DNA of 64,000 nucleotides from Setophaga petechia (lineage: Eukaryota; Chordata; Aves; Passeriformes; Parulidae), in NCBI GenBank assembly GCA_024362935.1, contig JANCRA010000003.1:3338001-3402000 (forward strand). The letters run 5' to 3'. Numbering within the stretch: position 1 is the stretch's first letter; each line of letters begins with the position of its first letter. A model generated the notes under the pieces. It did no database searches, had not been told where the DNA came from, and was given only the letters and a program-made list of their open reading frames with translations. This document shows, piece by piece, positions 1 through 35,300 of the stretch. Both the position numbers and the translations under genes were made by a program.

Positions 1-2450
1 ACTAACAAGGGTAGAAGTTTTAAAATTAGCTGAGGTACTTGAGCATCCTTAGCAGTAGCCCCAGGTTTTTAAGGTATTTATAGATTGCTCTGTGAAGTGT
101 CACAAAGCATAAGAGCCAGATTGTAAAGGTCTCCTTGTAGCTGAGGATTCAAGTAAAGGATTTTTCAAAGGCTACCAAATATAATGAGCATTTAACTAAT
201 GTTCAGGTGATTGAATATTTCAGGTGTCTGTTCCCAACTGATTTAGGAGTCCTGGTCTAACAAAAACCTTCTGACATCTAGGTTCTTTCATCCTCATGGC
301 TCTACAGTGAGGGGCAGGAGCCAGCTTCCAGGGCCCAAGAACCACATTTTAAAGGACATTTTAACATTTTTAATTCAGTGTCATTGGTAACATTCCTTCT
401 GGAAAACCAACTAAAAGCTTCACTGAGACTTTAACATTTAAATAACCACCTCTAAATCTTAAACACATACAAAAGTATAGTTCTAAACCAAATTTTATCC
501 ATTTAAGTAGAGGCTTAGGCTTAAGTCTGTATTTCAGTGTTTGCTGAGTAAGAGAGGGTTTGACACCTGAGACACTTACATTACATTCCCCCTTAACCAG
601 AGGTGAAAATGACACCTAAGGCTACTTCTGCACTGTAGCAGAACAGATTGAGGACTTGGGACTAGCTGTAGTCCAGTGCCATGGACAGAAGAGCTCCAGG
701 GACTGGGAATTCTCTGACTTAGCCCAGTTTTCTTTCCTCTGCAAGGAATCCACACCCCTCAAACCTGTGCTAGACACCCAAGCAGGAGTAGAGGATGAGG
801 ACACCAGATTCAAAATCAACTCTGACTCAAGCAGAACCCCAGCATGGGTGCAGGTTGGAGATAATGCTTTCATGTTTGGACCTTCTGGTTGTTCTGAGAA
901 GAGGCGACAGAAAACACACTGAAACATCCCAAAGCTGGCTCTTGCTGCCTGGGTTTGGCCAGGACCATGGTGTGTGGTTTGTGGCTGACACCTCAAATCC
1001 TGAAGCAGAAACCATGGTACAAAGGGTGTTTTTTGTTTCAGAGCCCCAGACATATCCCAGCTCTGTATTTTAGCAGTTATTAAAAGGGAACTCAGATCAG
1101 TCAGCCAGGGGCTATTGATTTCAGGCACCTCGAGCAGCCCCTTGGTGAAGGTTAGGGATGTTACAGTTTTGGCATTAAAAAGGTAATGGATTTTAGTATT
1201 TACCCTTTTAAGAACTTCTCACATTTTGCTCCACTCTATTGTGGAAACACAGACCAGAGGGGTAATCTATCCAACCTTATTACTTTTAGGGGTCAGAGGC
1301 TCTATTTCTCTATTTCCATTTCTGCTTTTGGTATTGTACCCAGTAAAACATATCTAACATTTCTCAGGCAGAGTGAAATAAAATGTACAAGTCTTTATCT
1401 TCCCTTCTCTGTTTTTATTTTCCAAAAAATGTCTCTGTAACAGAATCGTCCCTTAGAAAGGTTATAACTGCATCTCATTGAGCTGCTTTTGATTCTTCAT
1501 ATTTTTATGTAATTAAATGTAACTACAATACATAACACAGCTGGTATAATTTATAAAACAAGGTGGTCTAAAATGTTTTCCTTAATACAGAGCATTTTAT
1601 AGTAACATTATAATTTATCCAATGTACTGCTTTGAAATTACCTTTTGCAGTTAATTGTCCTTGTCTCTCCTTAGAGTTCAAAACCCAGTTTACAGACATG
1701 CTCAACAGAGTTACATAATTTATAGAAAACAGTCCATCTCTGAAATGCAGAAAATTGCTTAATGGATTTGCTCTCTGAGGTGGACACAGGACAGAGCTGA
1801 GTCCTACTTTCAGTGCAGAGTGCAGTTAAAAGACTTTGGTTTTACCACTGAAATGTGAGCAAACCACTTGTCTCCTTTCAAATTTAGGCTAATATGTAGT
1901 TAATTTAACCAAGAGGTTGAAAGCAGTGGATGCTCACCCCAAAACTCAGGACAAGAGTGTGTTACAGAATCTATACATAGACCATGGATAAATTAAACAA
2001 TATTCATAAGCTTGAGAAGATCTTGGTGTCCTTCAGTGTGGCAGGGATGTGGCACTGAACTGGTCGGGACTTAAAGGTTGGGACACAATGAACTGAATTT
2101 ATTCACTCTTCCATGAGCCATCACTCACTGGATTTGAAGGGTGAAACTCTAAACTCCTCTTACATTGTGCTTTATACTCCTCAGAAAGCACAAAATCTTG
2201 GAAGCCTTTAAGGGATCTTGAATTTGACATTTCCCACACACAGTTCTGAGCTTGTCTGCTGGTTATAAATGTGCTAAGGAATGTACAGAATGAAAACAAA
2301 ACCTACCAGATTCTCCAAAACAACGCCTCTTTCTTCATAAATACAGAGATTAATGCACTATACTTTATCCCTATTAACTGCAGTTCACTGTGCAGAGAGG
2401 TAATTTCTCACTCAGGACAAGATCAGAAGTTAGGAAAGGATTCTTTACTC
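1..2450. other. KCNH5 downstream intron, no recognised element
   Basis: AT-rich intronic sequence downstream of the CNB-domain exon in gene order. The longest open frame in the whole window lies here (622-1128, minus, 168 codons). It has no motif I recognise and no homologous neighbour, so I treat it as chance. Confidence 0.6.
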
Positions 2451-2589
2451 AGTGGGTGGTGAGGTATTGAACAGGATGCTCAGAAAAGCTGTGGGTGCCC
2501 CATCCCTGAAATGCTCAGGGCCAGGCTGGAAGGGGCTTTGAGCAACTTGCTCTAGTGGAAGGTGTCTCAACCCATTCCATGATTCTGTG
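2451..2589 (+). mobile_element. CR1 LINE 3' fragment, sense on plus, internally deleted
   Basis: Matches the CR1 3' region as I know it: GTGGGTGCCCCATCCCTG, then TGCTCAGGGCCAGGCTGGA, TTTGAGCAACTTGCTCTAGT and the terminal CCATGATTCTGTG. About 60 bases expected between the GGAAGGTGTC block and the tail are missing, so an internal deletion is inferred. Truncated 5' end, as is usual for CR1. Confidence 0.85.
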
Positions 2590-3004
2590 GGCAATTTTAC
2601 ACATTGCAACTAAATATAAACAACATTTTCAGGGTTGCAATCCGGCAAATTTAACTGGCTAGGTCTGACACAGCCACCCAGAGACACAGACAAGAATTTT
2701 TCACTCACAGGGGATGTTCAGAGCTCCAGGGGAAGTGCTGCTGGGGCTGAGCTGGGAATGCAGAGGTGGATGTTTATGCAGCCTTCATAGCATCCAAAGA
2801 TTCTCTGGAGATTTATTGAGACCTTAGTACATTTCCTCCCAAATCTGCTCTGTCCTGAGTACCTCCTGAATGGAGGCAAACCCTTCCCCAACCCCTTTCC
2901 CTCTGGGAAACCCTCCTGCCCCTGCTCACAGTGCCAAAGTATCACTGGAAGAAAGAATGCTGTAAATTAAAATGCAAGGGAAATACTTGCATACATTTTA
3001 CACA
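2590..3004. other. Intronic sequence between two CR1 fragments
   Basis: About 415 bp, moderately C/G-rich around 2700-2930. I see no gene, known repeat or RNA in it. Confidence 0.5.
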
Positions 3005-3157
3005 TCACGGAATCATAAAAACCTTTGGGTTGGAAAAGACCTCCAAGATATCAAGTCCTTTACCCAGCAATGCCAAATCCACACTAAAACATGCCCCTAA
3101 ATGCCACATCTACAGCATTATGGAATCATTGGGTTGGAAAAGACCACTAAGATCATA
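3005..3157 (-). mobile_element. Two abutting CR1 3' ends, antisense on plus
   Basis: Two CR1 tail heads in the same orientation: ACGGAATCATAAAAACC then TTTGGGTTGGAAAAGACC at 3005-3115, and TATGGAATCATTGGGTTGG followed by AAAAGACCACTAAGATCAT at about 3119-3157. The first runs about 110 bp and the second only about 40 bp. The first does not resume after the second, so these are two truncated insertions or a rearranged copy rather than a clean nested pair. Confidence 0.8.
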
Positions 3158-11185
<8,028 letters not shown>

Positions 11186-11253
11186 TCCATCCATCCATCC
11201 ATCCATCCATCCATCCATCCATCCATCCATCCATCCATCCATCCATCCATCCA
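11186..11253 (+). repeat. ATCC microsatellite, right block (17 units)
   Basis: Seventeen TCCA units immediately after the LTR end. With the left block this makes 31 tetranucleotide units of one array split by the LTR. Confidence 0.98.
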
Positions 11254-25524
<14,271 letters not shown>

Positions 25525-25817
25525 GGTACCAGCCTCTTCTTCCAAATATCAATCAACAGCACAAGCAGAAATGGTTCAAGTTGTGCCAAGGGAGAGTTAC
25601 ATTGGAAATTGGGAAAAATTTCTTCACTGAAGGAGTGTCTAGCAGTGGAACAGGCTGCCCAGGGCAGTGGTGGAGTCACCACCCCTGAAGGGATTTAAGT
25701 GACATGACATGCAGATGTGGCACTTGGGGACTTGGTTTGGTGGTGGGCTGGGCAGTGCTGGCTTAACGGTTGGACTCAATGACCATAGAGGTCATTTCCA
25801 ACTTAAACTTCTATGAG
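25525..25817 (+). mobile_element. CR1 LINE 3' fragment, sense on plus
   Basis: About 290 bp collinear with a CR1 3' end: CAGCCTCTTCTTCCAAATAT, GGAAAAATTTCTTCACTGAA, GAACAGGCTGCCCAGGGCAG, ACTTGGTTTGGTGGTGGGCT, and the tail TTCCAACTTAAACTTCTATG. Same subfamily style as the fragment at 56093. Confidence 0.9.
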
Positions 25818-27327
25818 GAACTGATCATGGAAAAATACAGATCTTCATTTCTGCATGTTGAGGCTAGCTGCAACTTCTTCTTCAACTAATTTTTGAAATC
25901 AGCTATTCCTGCAAGATTTTTAGATAAGAATTATTAAATTTCCATCATTCGGGAGAGATTGAATAAAAACTCCAATATATATCTTCTTTCACTGGGTTTG
26001 CACAGCCTAATTTTGGTATTGAGAGGGTGGCTTCTGTGTACACAGGGGTGGCATCTGTGAGAAGATGCTGGAAGCTTCCTTCACATCCAGCAGAGCCAAT
26101 GCCAGGCAGCTCCAGAACAGATGTGCCACTGGCCAAGGCTGGGCCAATTAGAAATTATGATAACACCTCTGTGGTATCATATTTAAGAATAATAAAGAAA
26201 AAAAAAAGGTATTTTGCAGATTTAACTGCAGCCAGAGAAGAGAAGGGTGAGAATAAGTGTCAGGAACTGTTCTGCAAACACCAAGGTGGGTGTTTGGCAT
26301 CCAGACAGGGTCAAATCACTACAATTTACTAAATATAAACAGAGAGAAACCCAGTACCCAAATATCTGATTTACATTTTTAAAAGCTGGGCTTTTCTGTT
26401 ATTTCTTTCCACCTCACCTTAATACATCTGCTCTGCAAAATATCTGCAGGCTCTGTTTGGTGCAACACCAGGCAGTGGCCATCTCCAACATCTCAAACAG
26501 CTTCGCTGAGATGCTGCAGCAGCAGCAAAAAGCTGCCACTTTCTGAACAGAAATAGCTTTCCTCAGATCCACCAACACATTTCAACCAAGTTACTACTTG
26601 GGAGAAAATAATCCTGCTGAGCCCCCTCCCCCATCAGTGTTTTATAGCACTTCTTTGATGCCAGCCCCAGCCTCCCACCTCTCCCCCTCAGGGACACTCC
26701 TGTCTGCCAGCTGTGCCAGTGAAAGCACCAACACAGCCCCGTGGCTTTACAGCTCTTCAAAAGGCCAACCCTGATTCTAAATCCTTGGCCCCACTAAATA
26801 TTTTGCTGTTAAAATACTCTCCCCCATCCCAGCAATGTTTTACATCAGTGTTCAATCACTGGTTTTCCCCATTTACAGGGAGATGCCAACACCAGAGCAC
26901 ACTCACTTTAACATTTTTCTTCCAAAACCATCCAAAGCATTAAAAAAAAAACTTTCTTCCAATTACCCCTGCAGTCCATGACACATAGTCCAATGTGTTT
27001 ATCCTCCTGTAAGAGTGCATTGTCACACCCACTTTGCAGAGGAGAAGCTAATGGGCAAAGCTCTGGATTCAGCCATGAAATTCAGCTCTGAACTCCTCAC
27101 CAAAACCATCTGACTGCTGAAATCAGGGGGGACTTGCACACAGCTGTGTCTGGTCAAAAGCCCATCATGATTGCAGGTTCCATTCTGATCCCACCAGCAG
27201 CCTGGCCCAGATGTGTGTCCTGCATTGAGTGGCATTCCTACATCCCACTCTGCAGCCACACAAGGTGCACAGCTCCTCCCTGGGTCCAGCTGACATCCAC
27301 CCCTCTGCTTTCCTGGCCCAGCAGCTT
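25818..27327. other. Intronic sequence, no recognised element
   Basis: About 1.5 kb between CR1 fragments. No gene, RNA or repeat recognised apart from short A runs. Confidence 0.5.
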
Positions 27328-27445
27328 CACAGAATTCACAGAATCACTGGGTTGGAAGAGACCATAAAGATCACTGAGTCCAACCCATGCCCCAACACCT
27401 CAACTCAACCATGGCACCCAGTGCCACATCCAGGCTCTTTTTTAA
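27328..27445 (-). mobile_element. CR1 LINE 3' end, antisense on plus
   Basis: Begins CACAGAATTCACAGAATCAC (the reverse complement of CR1's short terminal repeats), then TGGGTTGGAAGAGACCATAA and GTGCCACATCCAGGCTC. About 118 bp, 5'-truncated. Confidence 0.9.
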
Positions 27446-30400
27446 CCTTCCTGATACTAAAGTAGTGCAAATCCTAAATTAAGATAATAGTGATAATAAA
27501 GATAGGCCTGTAAAATCCCTGTTAACATTGATATTTGTTTGACAAGAACTTAATGAATATGTAAATTAGATGACTATCAGTAGTAAAGTGTAGGAGCTCC
27601 CACTGTTCTTCCCCTTGCAGGGGACACTGCACAGAAGGGAGGGACAGCTGCTTTGGAGGCAGTTGGGCATTTGGCATTCCTTTTGCATAAATTCTTATTA
27701 AAATGAAGGCTTTTAACTGCACTTGTATGGTCAGTCAGTCACTAATGTTTACATGGTGACCCTGAGAGCTTTTTGGTTTTTTTTTCCATGAGCACACTCA
27801 GCTAATGGAACATACTTACTTTAAAGCTCCAATGCCTCACCACCATGCAGAGGTGATGACCTGACCACCTGCACTTTTGCACAGAGCTGCAAGGCAAGAC
27901 TGGCTGAAATGATATTGCAAAACACAGTCTTAAATTAAAGCTAGCACTGTCCACAGCAATCAGTGAGCTCGACTTCCAGTCCTGCAGCAGTGCTGGACAA
28001 GAGCTGGACTTGGCTAAGGTCATTCAGCAGCACAGACAAGAAAATTCCTCATTTCAACCCCCTGAGGATGAGGGACCAAAGGCTCCCAGGTCTGATGCTA
28101 AGCAGCTTCAAATCAGTTTGCACACACATTCCCTGCCCAACATCCCCTTCCACAGCCACTCCAGGTTATCAAATTACTTTGTTCCTTCACCTGAGAAACA
28201 CTGCCAGCCATCAGAATGAGAGCCCTGCACAAGCTCAGGGGATTCTTGTTGGTGTTTGCATTGAATTTCCTGCATTTCCTTCCATCTGAAAGCTTTACAG
28301 GTCTTGGGACTGCCAGGGTCTGCTTCTTCCTTGTCACATTAGTCAAGGGTGTTAAGCAACATATGGGAAGGCACAGCCTGAAAAATGGTGGCAATTACAC
28401 CACAACAGGCAGCAGGGCAAACAGCAGTACCCTGTGTTAACTGAATGCTAAAAGCACCACTTTGCTGGAAAAATCCTTATTTTGCAGTGAAAAGACCTTA
28501 ATTCTAGAATCTTTCTCTCTAAGAGCTCTGAAATAAAAGGCTGATTAGGGCTTCTTTTACACATTTCATATGCAATAGAATTTGAGTTTCATGGGTCACA
28601 GCTTTTGAAGGTGACAGTTGGGGCAGGAATATTTAACTTACCATTTAGCAGAACAGTGTGACACAAATACAGATAACAATTAACTAGTGAAATGAGTGAA
28701 ACCATTTCTTATATAATGCTTCATCATTCCTGTTTCTTCAAAAACCCATCACCTCCTTACCAAATGGCACGTCTAGCATTTCACACACTGCACAAAGTCC
28801 TGTGCAAATGCAATTAAAACACAAATACTTCCCTAAAGTAATTACAGTGGGTGCAGGAGGAAAGTAGAGAAGCAGAAGTTAACCAAAGTTCATAAGAATT
28901 ACATTCACCAAAAATTCCAGCAACTTCTGTGCCTCTAGCACACTTTGCTCCATCCTTATTTATCATCTTCTCCATTTTGAATATTATCTCCAACATTGCC
29001 TCATTTCCATGCAAATCTCTCCAGTATTTCAGAAAAATCTGAATTGTGTCTGTCAGACAATCATCCACCTATCACATAAATCTTTCTCTTTCCATTCTCC
29101 ATCAAAAAAATATTCCCAGAGTGCTGTCCTTACTCTTGTTACTGTCCAGAACTAAGACCCAGGGATCAAAACCTTCCAGAGCTTTCCTCTCTGTGCCTCA
29201 GTGTGTCAAAACTGTCACCAATAACAAGCACAGGACACAAAGGGTCTCCAGCACTACTGAACTGTAGCACAGGAACCAAAGGGATCATCTCAAAGAAAAA
29301 AGTTTCCTGAGCAAAGTTGGCAGCTGTCAGTATCCCTGTGTGAAATGACTTCACAGCTCCTTGCTGCATTTGAGCCGTGAGGCTTTTTGCTCTTGTTGAT
29401 TTTCTTTTTCCCCTTAATACTTTTAAAGGATTTTTTTTTTTTTTTTAGTGGGACACCAAGTTCTTGTCACATTAAGATGAATGCAAGATAGCAATGTTGC
29501 TGCAGGCAGGATGCCAGAACATCACTTGCACACTGAGAACACCACCTAAATTGCCTGTCTTGTTAAAATATAATGGAAAGTTTGTAAACACACCTTCAAA
29601 GTACTGCACTGTATGAAAAGATGCTTCTAGTTCTGTGCTCCTGGGCTCTTTCTTTATGTGTATGCCAGTGCAGAAGTTTGTGCTGTACAAATCTGTGTGC
29701 TGGTGTGGTTTAGATACTCATAAATATACATATATATATGTATATGTATAAATATACATATATATATGTATATATACACATACACAGTGTAAAGGTGAAT
29801 GTACAACATCAGTGGGCTCAGAATTTTGGCAGGTGCAAATTTTCCTTGGAGTCTTCTAATTTGCTCATTCTTTCTAGTTCTTTAAAATCCAATTTTCTTT
29901 GTTCATTTACTTAAATGTTCGGTTTTATCTTAACACAAATAACAAGAATGGATTTGGGACAATTAAAGGAATTATTCCAGCTATAAAATACAGGCCATGT
30001 ACAGCCCTGAGAGATGTGGTAAACATCCCTGTGACCACAACAGTGAGTATTTATACAATATCTGTCTGAAAATATGAATGAGACAGAGAACAGTTAAAGC
30101 AATACTGCTTCTATTCAGTGGAACTCAGCCTAAACTCTGTGTGAAGATGGATTTTTCTGAGTAATTACAGAGTTTGTTTAGGAACAAAGTAAAGTACTTA
30201 ACCCTTAATATTAAAAGCCTCAAATTTGGAGATGATGTTTCCATCCTATTATTTTCAGAGTAATTCTGCTTCATAAAATGACCACAAAACTGCTTCACTG
30301 AACTCAAGAATAATATTTCTTATTCATCTAAGTCATCTACAGAAGCACTTTCCCTCTAATTCTCTATCCAGCAAATTCAGCACTTCCTGACAGAGCTTAG

Positions 30401-31339
30401 CAAACTTTTGTATCCAAAAGTTTCCATCTGATGCTGACAGATTAGTTCTGATTAAATTTCTCTTCCCTGACATGTTTGCACTAAAACAAATGGAAAAAAA
30501 AGTCTCACAAAAAGTTGAAACAATTCACCTCCAGGTTTTATAAATCCTCTCCCCATCCCTGCTCCCCAACCACAGCAAAACATTTTTCCTCCTGTCTTTT
30601 AATTTTAAATATTAGAAACCTGAACAATGGAAGAAAATCACATTTTGGTGCAAAAAAAAAGAGCTTAACAGGCTAAAAAAAAGTGGAACATTCATTATCT
30701 TCACACATACCCTCAGTTTACATTGCAATGGAATATTTTCCACAAAACCAAGCCATGAGTTCCTAGCACACTGCTAGCAATGAAGGACGATCCAAACTCC
30801 TTTTTGCCCAATTTATTAGCACCAGATTTCCATTTTATCAGCACATTTGTGCACATGACTGGTGTGAAGCCTGCTCCCCACTCCCACACTTGGGCAGAGC
30901 TCAGGGCTGGGCCTCAGCACCTCTCCTCTTTCGCTGGAATAATGCTGGTTTTGTCTAAAAATTTTCACACCAACGTTTTCAGACTTTCAAGGTGAATTAG
31001 CTTTACTCCACTTTGATTATTCACTCTGGGAACCTGTCCTCCATGGCACTATTGATTTAGCTGTGACAGATGCTGAGCTGTCACCAAGCCTGACAGCTTC
31101 TTCAGAGCTTCCTCCGAGGTTGTCTTGTAGAACAGCCAATCACCAAGTGAAACCCAACTGTGAAAACAAGCACGTTTCCCACTTTTGTACTTCATGAAAG
31201 CACATGTCCTGCTCGGTGCTGCATCCCTCTGGGAGGAGGAAAGAAGCTGGTCTCTCAATTTGGCACTCAGCACTATCAATTAACCCTTTGTGTACTCAAA
31301 GCACGTCCACCCCCCTGCCTGACACATTGGTGGGACACA
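27446..31339. other. Intronic sequence, mostly unique
   Basis: About 3.9 kb with a T16 run at 29431-29446 and an AT-rich tandem at 29720-29773 (listed separately). It also holds one copy of a 25-mer (28784-28808) repeated at 32256. No gene recognised. Confidence 0.55.
29720..29773 (+). repeat. AT-rich palindromic tandem, 28-bp period
   Basis: A 26-bp sequence (ATAAATATACATATATATAT plus GTATAT) occurs at 29720-29745 and again, identical, at 29748-29773. Each unit carries the self-complementary core ATACATATATATATGTAT, so the block can form small cruciforms. Confidence 0.9.
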
Positions 31340-31718
31340 TGTCACAGACATCTTTTATGAAAAATCCTTTCCTTAGGATTTTTCCTCCTGAGAAGCTGAG
31401 AGGCCTCAGGAACAAAATGTAAACATTGATTATCTGCTGCTGTGGAATGCAACAGGTGGATCTTTGATTGGCCCATGTTGGATGTTTCTAATTAATGGCC
31501 AATCACAGCCCAGCTGGCTCAGACAGAGAGTCCGAGCCACAAGCCTTTGTTATCATCCCTTCTATTCTTAGCTAGACTGCTGATGAAATCCTTTCTTCTA
31601 TTCTTTTAGTATAGTTTTAATATAATATATATCATAAAATAATAAACCAAGCCTTCTGAAACATGGAGTCAGATCCTCGTCTCTCCCCTCATCCTCGGAC
31701 CCAGTGAACACGGTCACA
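31340..31718 (+). mobile_element. Solo ERV LTR (family A, copy 2)
   Basis: A 379-bp element from TGTCACAGACATC to GAACACGGTCACA, closely matching copy 1 over its length. It has the same CCAAT-type boxes, the TATAATATATAT block and AATAAA at 31641-31646. No internal viral region adjoins it. The flanking hexamers (GACACA and ACCGCG) do not match, so no target duplication is visible. TGTCACAG recurs at 31727-31734 just beyond the end. Antisense to KCNH5. Confidence 0.85.
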
Positions 31719-32045
31719 ACCGCGTTTGTCACAGGTCTGTGCCTTGGCAGTCACTCAGAGCTGCCACAAAACCATTTCTTACCAGGGGAGAAGGCTCTGT
31801 GGAGAAGGTGAATGTGCTTAAGGAAAAGGTTCCATTCCCTAAATGATGTTGATTTGAATTCCAGTATATTTGGGGAGTTTTTACAGCATTTCAGAGAACA
31901 CCTATGGTCCTATGAAGACTCTCTGTGTTCGCCTTTGCCAAGCGACACAAAGCACCCTTGTGCAGGGCAAAATGGCAGGCAACACTCCAAAAATGTTTTT
32001 GCATTTTCATCAGAGGATCATAAAGCCAGATAGTAAAAGATCTCT

Positions 32046-32067
32046 ATTTATTTATTTATTTATTTAT
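32046..32067 (+). repeat. TTTA microsatellite
   Basis: Five and a half uninterrupted TTTA units in an AT-rich stretch. Confidence 0.9.
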
Positions 32068-32245
32068 AAATTTATATGTAGAACTGGCCATCAGCACTCC
32101 AAAGGCTATAAAAAGATCTATTTTCAGGTGAAACAAGCTGTGCAAGTATTGTAATATTCACATTACCTCCACTTCTCTCTACCAGTCCCACAGCTCTGCA
32201 CCATTCCCTTCTCCATAATACCAAAAATAAAAAACAATCCTGGAA

Positions 32246-32339
32246 ACATTGCTAGCACACTGCACAAAGTCCTGTGCAAAGGTAAATGGCTGCACAGGAC
32301 TAGCTAGCCATCAATTCTAAAACATTGCTAGCCATCAAT
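32246..32339. repeat. Cluster of short direct and inverted repeats
   Basis: GCTAGCCATCAAT occurs at 32303-32315 and 32327-32339. ACATTGCTAGC occurs at both ends of the cluster. AGTCCTGTGCA (32268-32278) is inverted as TGCACAGGACT (32291-32301) with a 12-nt loop. The 25 bases at 32256-32280 recur exactly at 28784-28808. Confidence 0.85.
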
Positions 32340-35300
32340 GTTGTCCTGGCAAAGGGGTTTGATAATATTCAAAAGAACAACAGACTGCATATATTGTCAA
32401 ACTAAGAGGAAAAAAAAGCCTGGTTTTTCATTTTGGCATCAGTGCACATACTGCTGAACTCTCCATGACTATGTGAGACTGGAAAAGTATCTTTATTTCC
32501 TGGCAGCAGCTCCTGGAGCTCCTCTCCTCCCTGTCCAACTCCTTCTGATCAGCACTTGTTTCTACCTGATTACCTCTCTGTTTTTCTTGCTCACTATTCC
32601 AGGAAGGAGATGCTGGAATTAGATTTGCTGCATTTCCATTCCTACATTAACACTAATTTCACTGAAGTCAATGAAATTACACTGGTGTCTGGAGAGTGTC
32701 TGAGGAGAATAATTGAGTGTATTTACCACTTTCCTTCGACTTTTTTGATGACTGTTTCATGGCATTTTAAAATGTCCCATTTCACTAAAATGCACTCACT
32801 CTGCTCTGGGATGCTGCAGTGAAGTTGCTCTGTGGCACCAAGGAGTTCTTGCTGTAAAGCTCCAGACAGTGCCTGGAAGATTCCAGGGATGGGAACACAG
32901 AGATGTGTACAGTGATAAATGTGACAAACAGCACCACACTAACTGCTCACCCAGCCAAAACACATCCCCTGACTGCAGCCCCCTCCAGATATTTATGAGA
33001 AGAGCTCAAGAAAAGGGTGCAGGGTGCACTCCTGCTCTGGGCCACTCCTTTCAGGTTTCAACAAACCCAGGGACTGCACTCACACTGACCATCTCCACCC
33101 AGAACATCTAATACCACTCCATAAATCCATTTCTAGGTTTTTTCCTCACCAAAACATTATTTTTTTGTGCTATTCTGCAAGCCTGGCTGCCCCAGCCTTT
33201 CCACTGACCGCTCTCAGCCACCCTTTCTAGAAAGTGAGTAATTGCTCCTCTCCATCTCTTTCACACCACTCTTGATTTTTTAAGCCATCGCCCACTCTGT
33301 GTTTGCAGCCCTCATGCCATGCCTCATTCCTGTCACTTTCAGACACCCTTTTTAATCTTACAGCATCTTGCTGCAGAGCAGTGCAGTGTGGTGCAACAAC
33401 ATTAATTTCAATTGCCTGCCCAGGAATCCTATTTGCCTTTTGTTGACTGGTACTGAATATTGCACCGATATTTTCACGGGAGTCTCAGCAGCAAGAGTCA
33501 GGTGCCATCCCTCAGTGGGAACTGCTAATTTAGAATACATTACTGTGTAGGTATAGCTAGCTACTCATTTGTGTGCACTGACACTGAATTTCATCAGTCC
33601 TTTTCACAATCTTGTGGTGGGATTGCTGGACCAAACCAGAAACCCTGATTTCAGGATTCAGCAGACCTGCAGCACAAAGGAGTTTTCTCCTATGCTTCTC
33701 CTCAGCTGTCTCCTAAGCTGCATTTAGATACAACTATGAGTTAAAAAAAGAAGTCTGTGCAAAATTTAATAGTTTTAAATTTTTTTTAGGTTTATGCCAG
33801 TATCACAGCTTAGGTCACAATAATTGGGAAGATTTTATCATCTTTCTACTACAAGGACTGACTATTTCCCAGAGCAGGACAAAGCTGTTCTTGGATATTA
33901 CCCAAGAGTGACTAAGCCAACCCTGAAAGTCCAGTGAAAATAAACGAGAGATTTGACAGAATAAAAATATCAAGATTTGACCCAGCAGTTATAACAGTTA
34001 TGGGATGGGATATCTCTCAAGCATTAACTCTTTAGCAGCAGGAGAAAGCATAAATTTCTAAAAGACACATTCAGCCCTCCAGTCTGGTAGCCATTAACAC
34101 TGAGCATCTTGTTCTCTTTATTCACACATCAGTGAGATAAGCCACAAATGCAAGAGGTAAATTTCAGTGGCCTTGATGCCTTTGACATATTTGTTCACAT
34201 GTTAAGAGCTGAGGGAATGACTGCAGGGTCTCTCCCCCCAGTTATTTTGCCACCCTCAGTTGTTTCTCAGCTGTTGCAAGACACTCGTAGCTGGTCATGT
34301 GTGCCAATAATGTCCTTTTTTAGGGACAATCACAGCTAAAATTACACACAAAACAGGCATTGCACATGGAAGGGGGAGTTTGGCAGTATATTCACGTATT
34401 TTATGTGCTACTAAACACCTGCAAGTATCACTCACGTTGAGCCATCAACTACCACCAGCTACTTTTGTAAAAAACTGCTGCAAGCCCTGCAGGATGGAGT
34501 CTTCAAACCCCAGGAAAATGACATTCAACAGCCCCTCTATCAGCACATCTCTTCAGGCCTTCCAGCCTGCTTCTCCCCAAGCCCTTGCAGTATAGTACAT
34601 TAATTTTATACTGAACTATTAATTGCAGTTGACTTTGCAAAGCTCTTTTCTTTACATTTTTTATTCAGTTTTGCAAAACCCAATCCCAAAGGAGTTCATC
34701 TTATTCCCCACAGTTGTTTGATCAAATTGCAAATATTTCCTTTAATCTTTTCAGGCATTCAGATTTATTAACTATGGAGCAGAGCCTCTTCATCTCTACT
34801 GATGGTCTGGGAGAAACAATCTTTCACATATTTCTCATTTTATGCAAGTGCTTGTTCCTGTGAGCACATATTAGTAAGCATAACATTAAAACACATTTAC
34901 CTAACCTAAATAAAAACACTTTGAACCAAATTTGCAAGCTAACCTGCTTTAGTTCTTAATTATATTAATCTGAAGTCATTTTTCCCAGAGGTTGTGGTCC
35001 ATAATTCACTGAGGTCAATAAAAAGTAGCTGCTGATGTTAGTGAGTTTTAGGGTTGGCAATAAACACGTAGGAGTGTATTTTCCTTTGAGAAACTGTATG
35101 AGAAATTTCCCAAAGACAGGAGAAAAGACCTTTGGGACACAATTTTAATTTTCTTCATGCCTATTCATAGTTAGAATTAGGAATAATAACAATCATCATC
35201 ATCATTTCACAGTCACTTCACATTTCTCATTAATACATACATTTTACAAAGAAAGGTAAATTATTCAATTTTGTTCCATACTTAAACATTTATGATTAAG

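Noticed and set aside
622..1128. 168-codon minus-strand open frame, the longest in the window
   Set aside because: No recognisable domain, overlapping frames on the other strand, low-complexity serine/threonine-rich content, and no splice or promoter context. It fits a chance ORF in intron.
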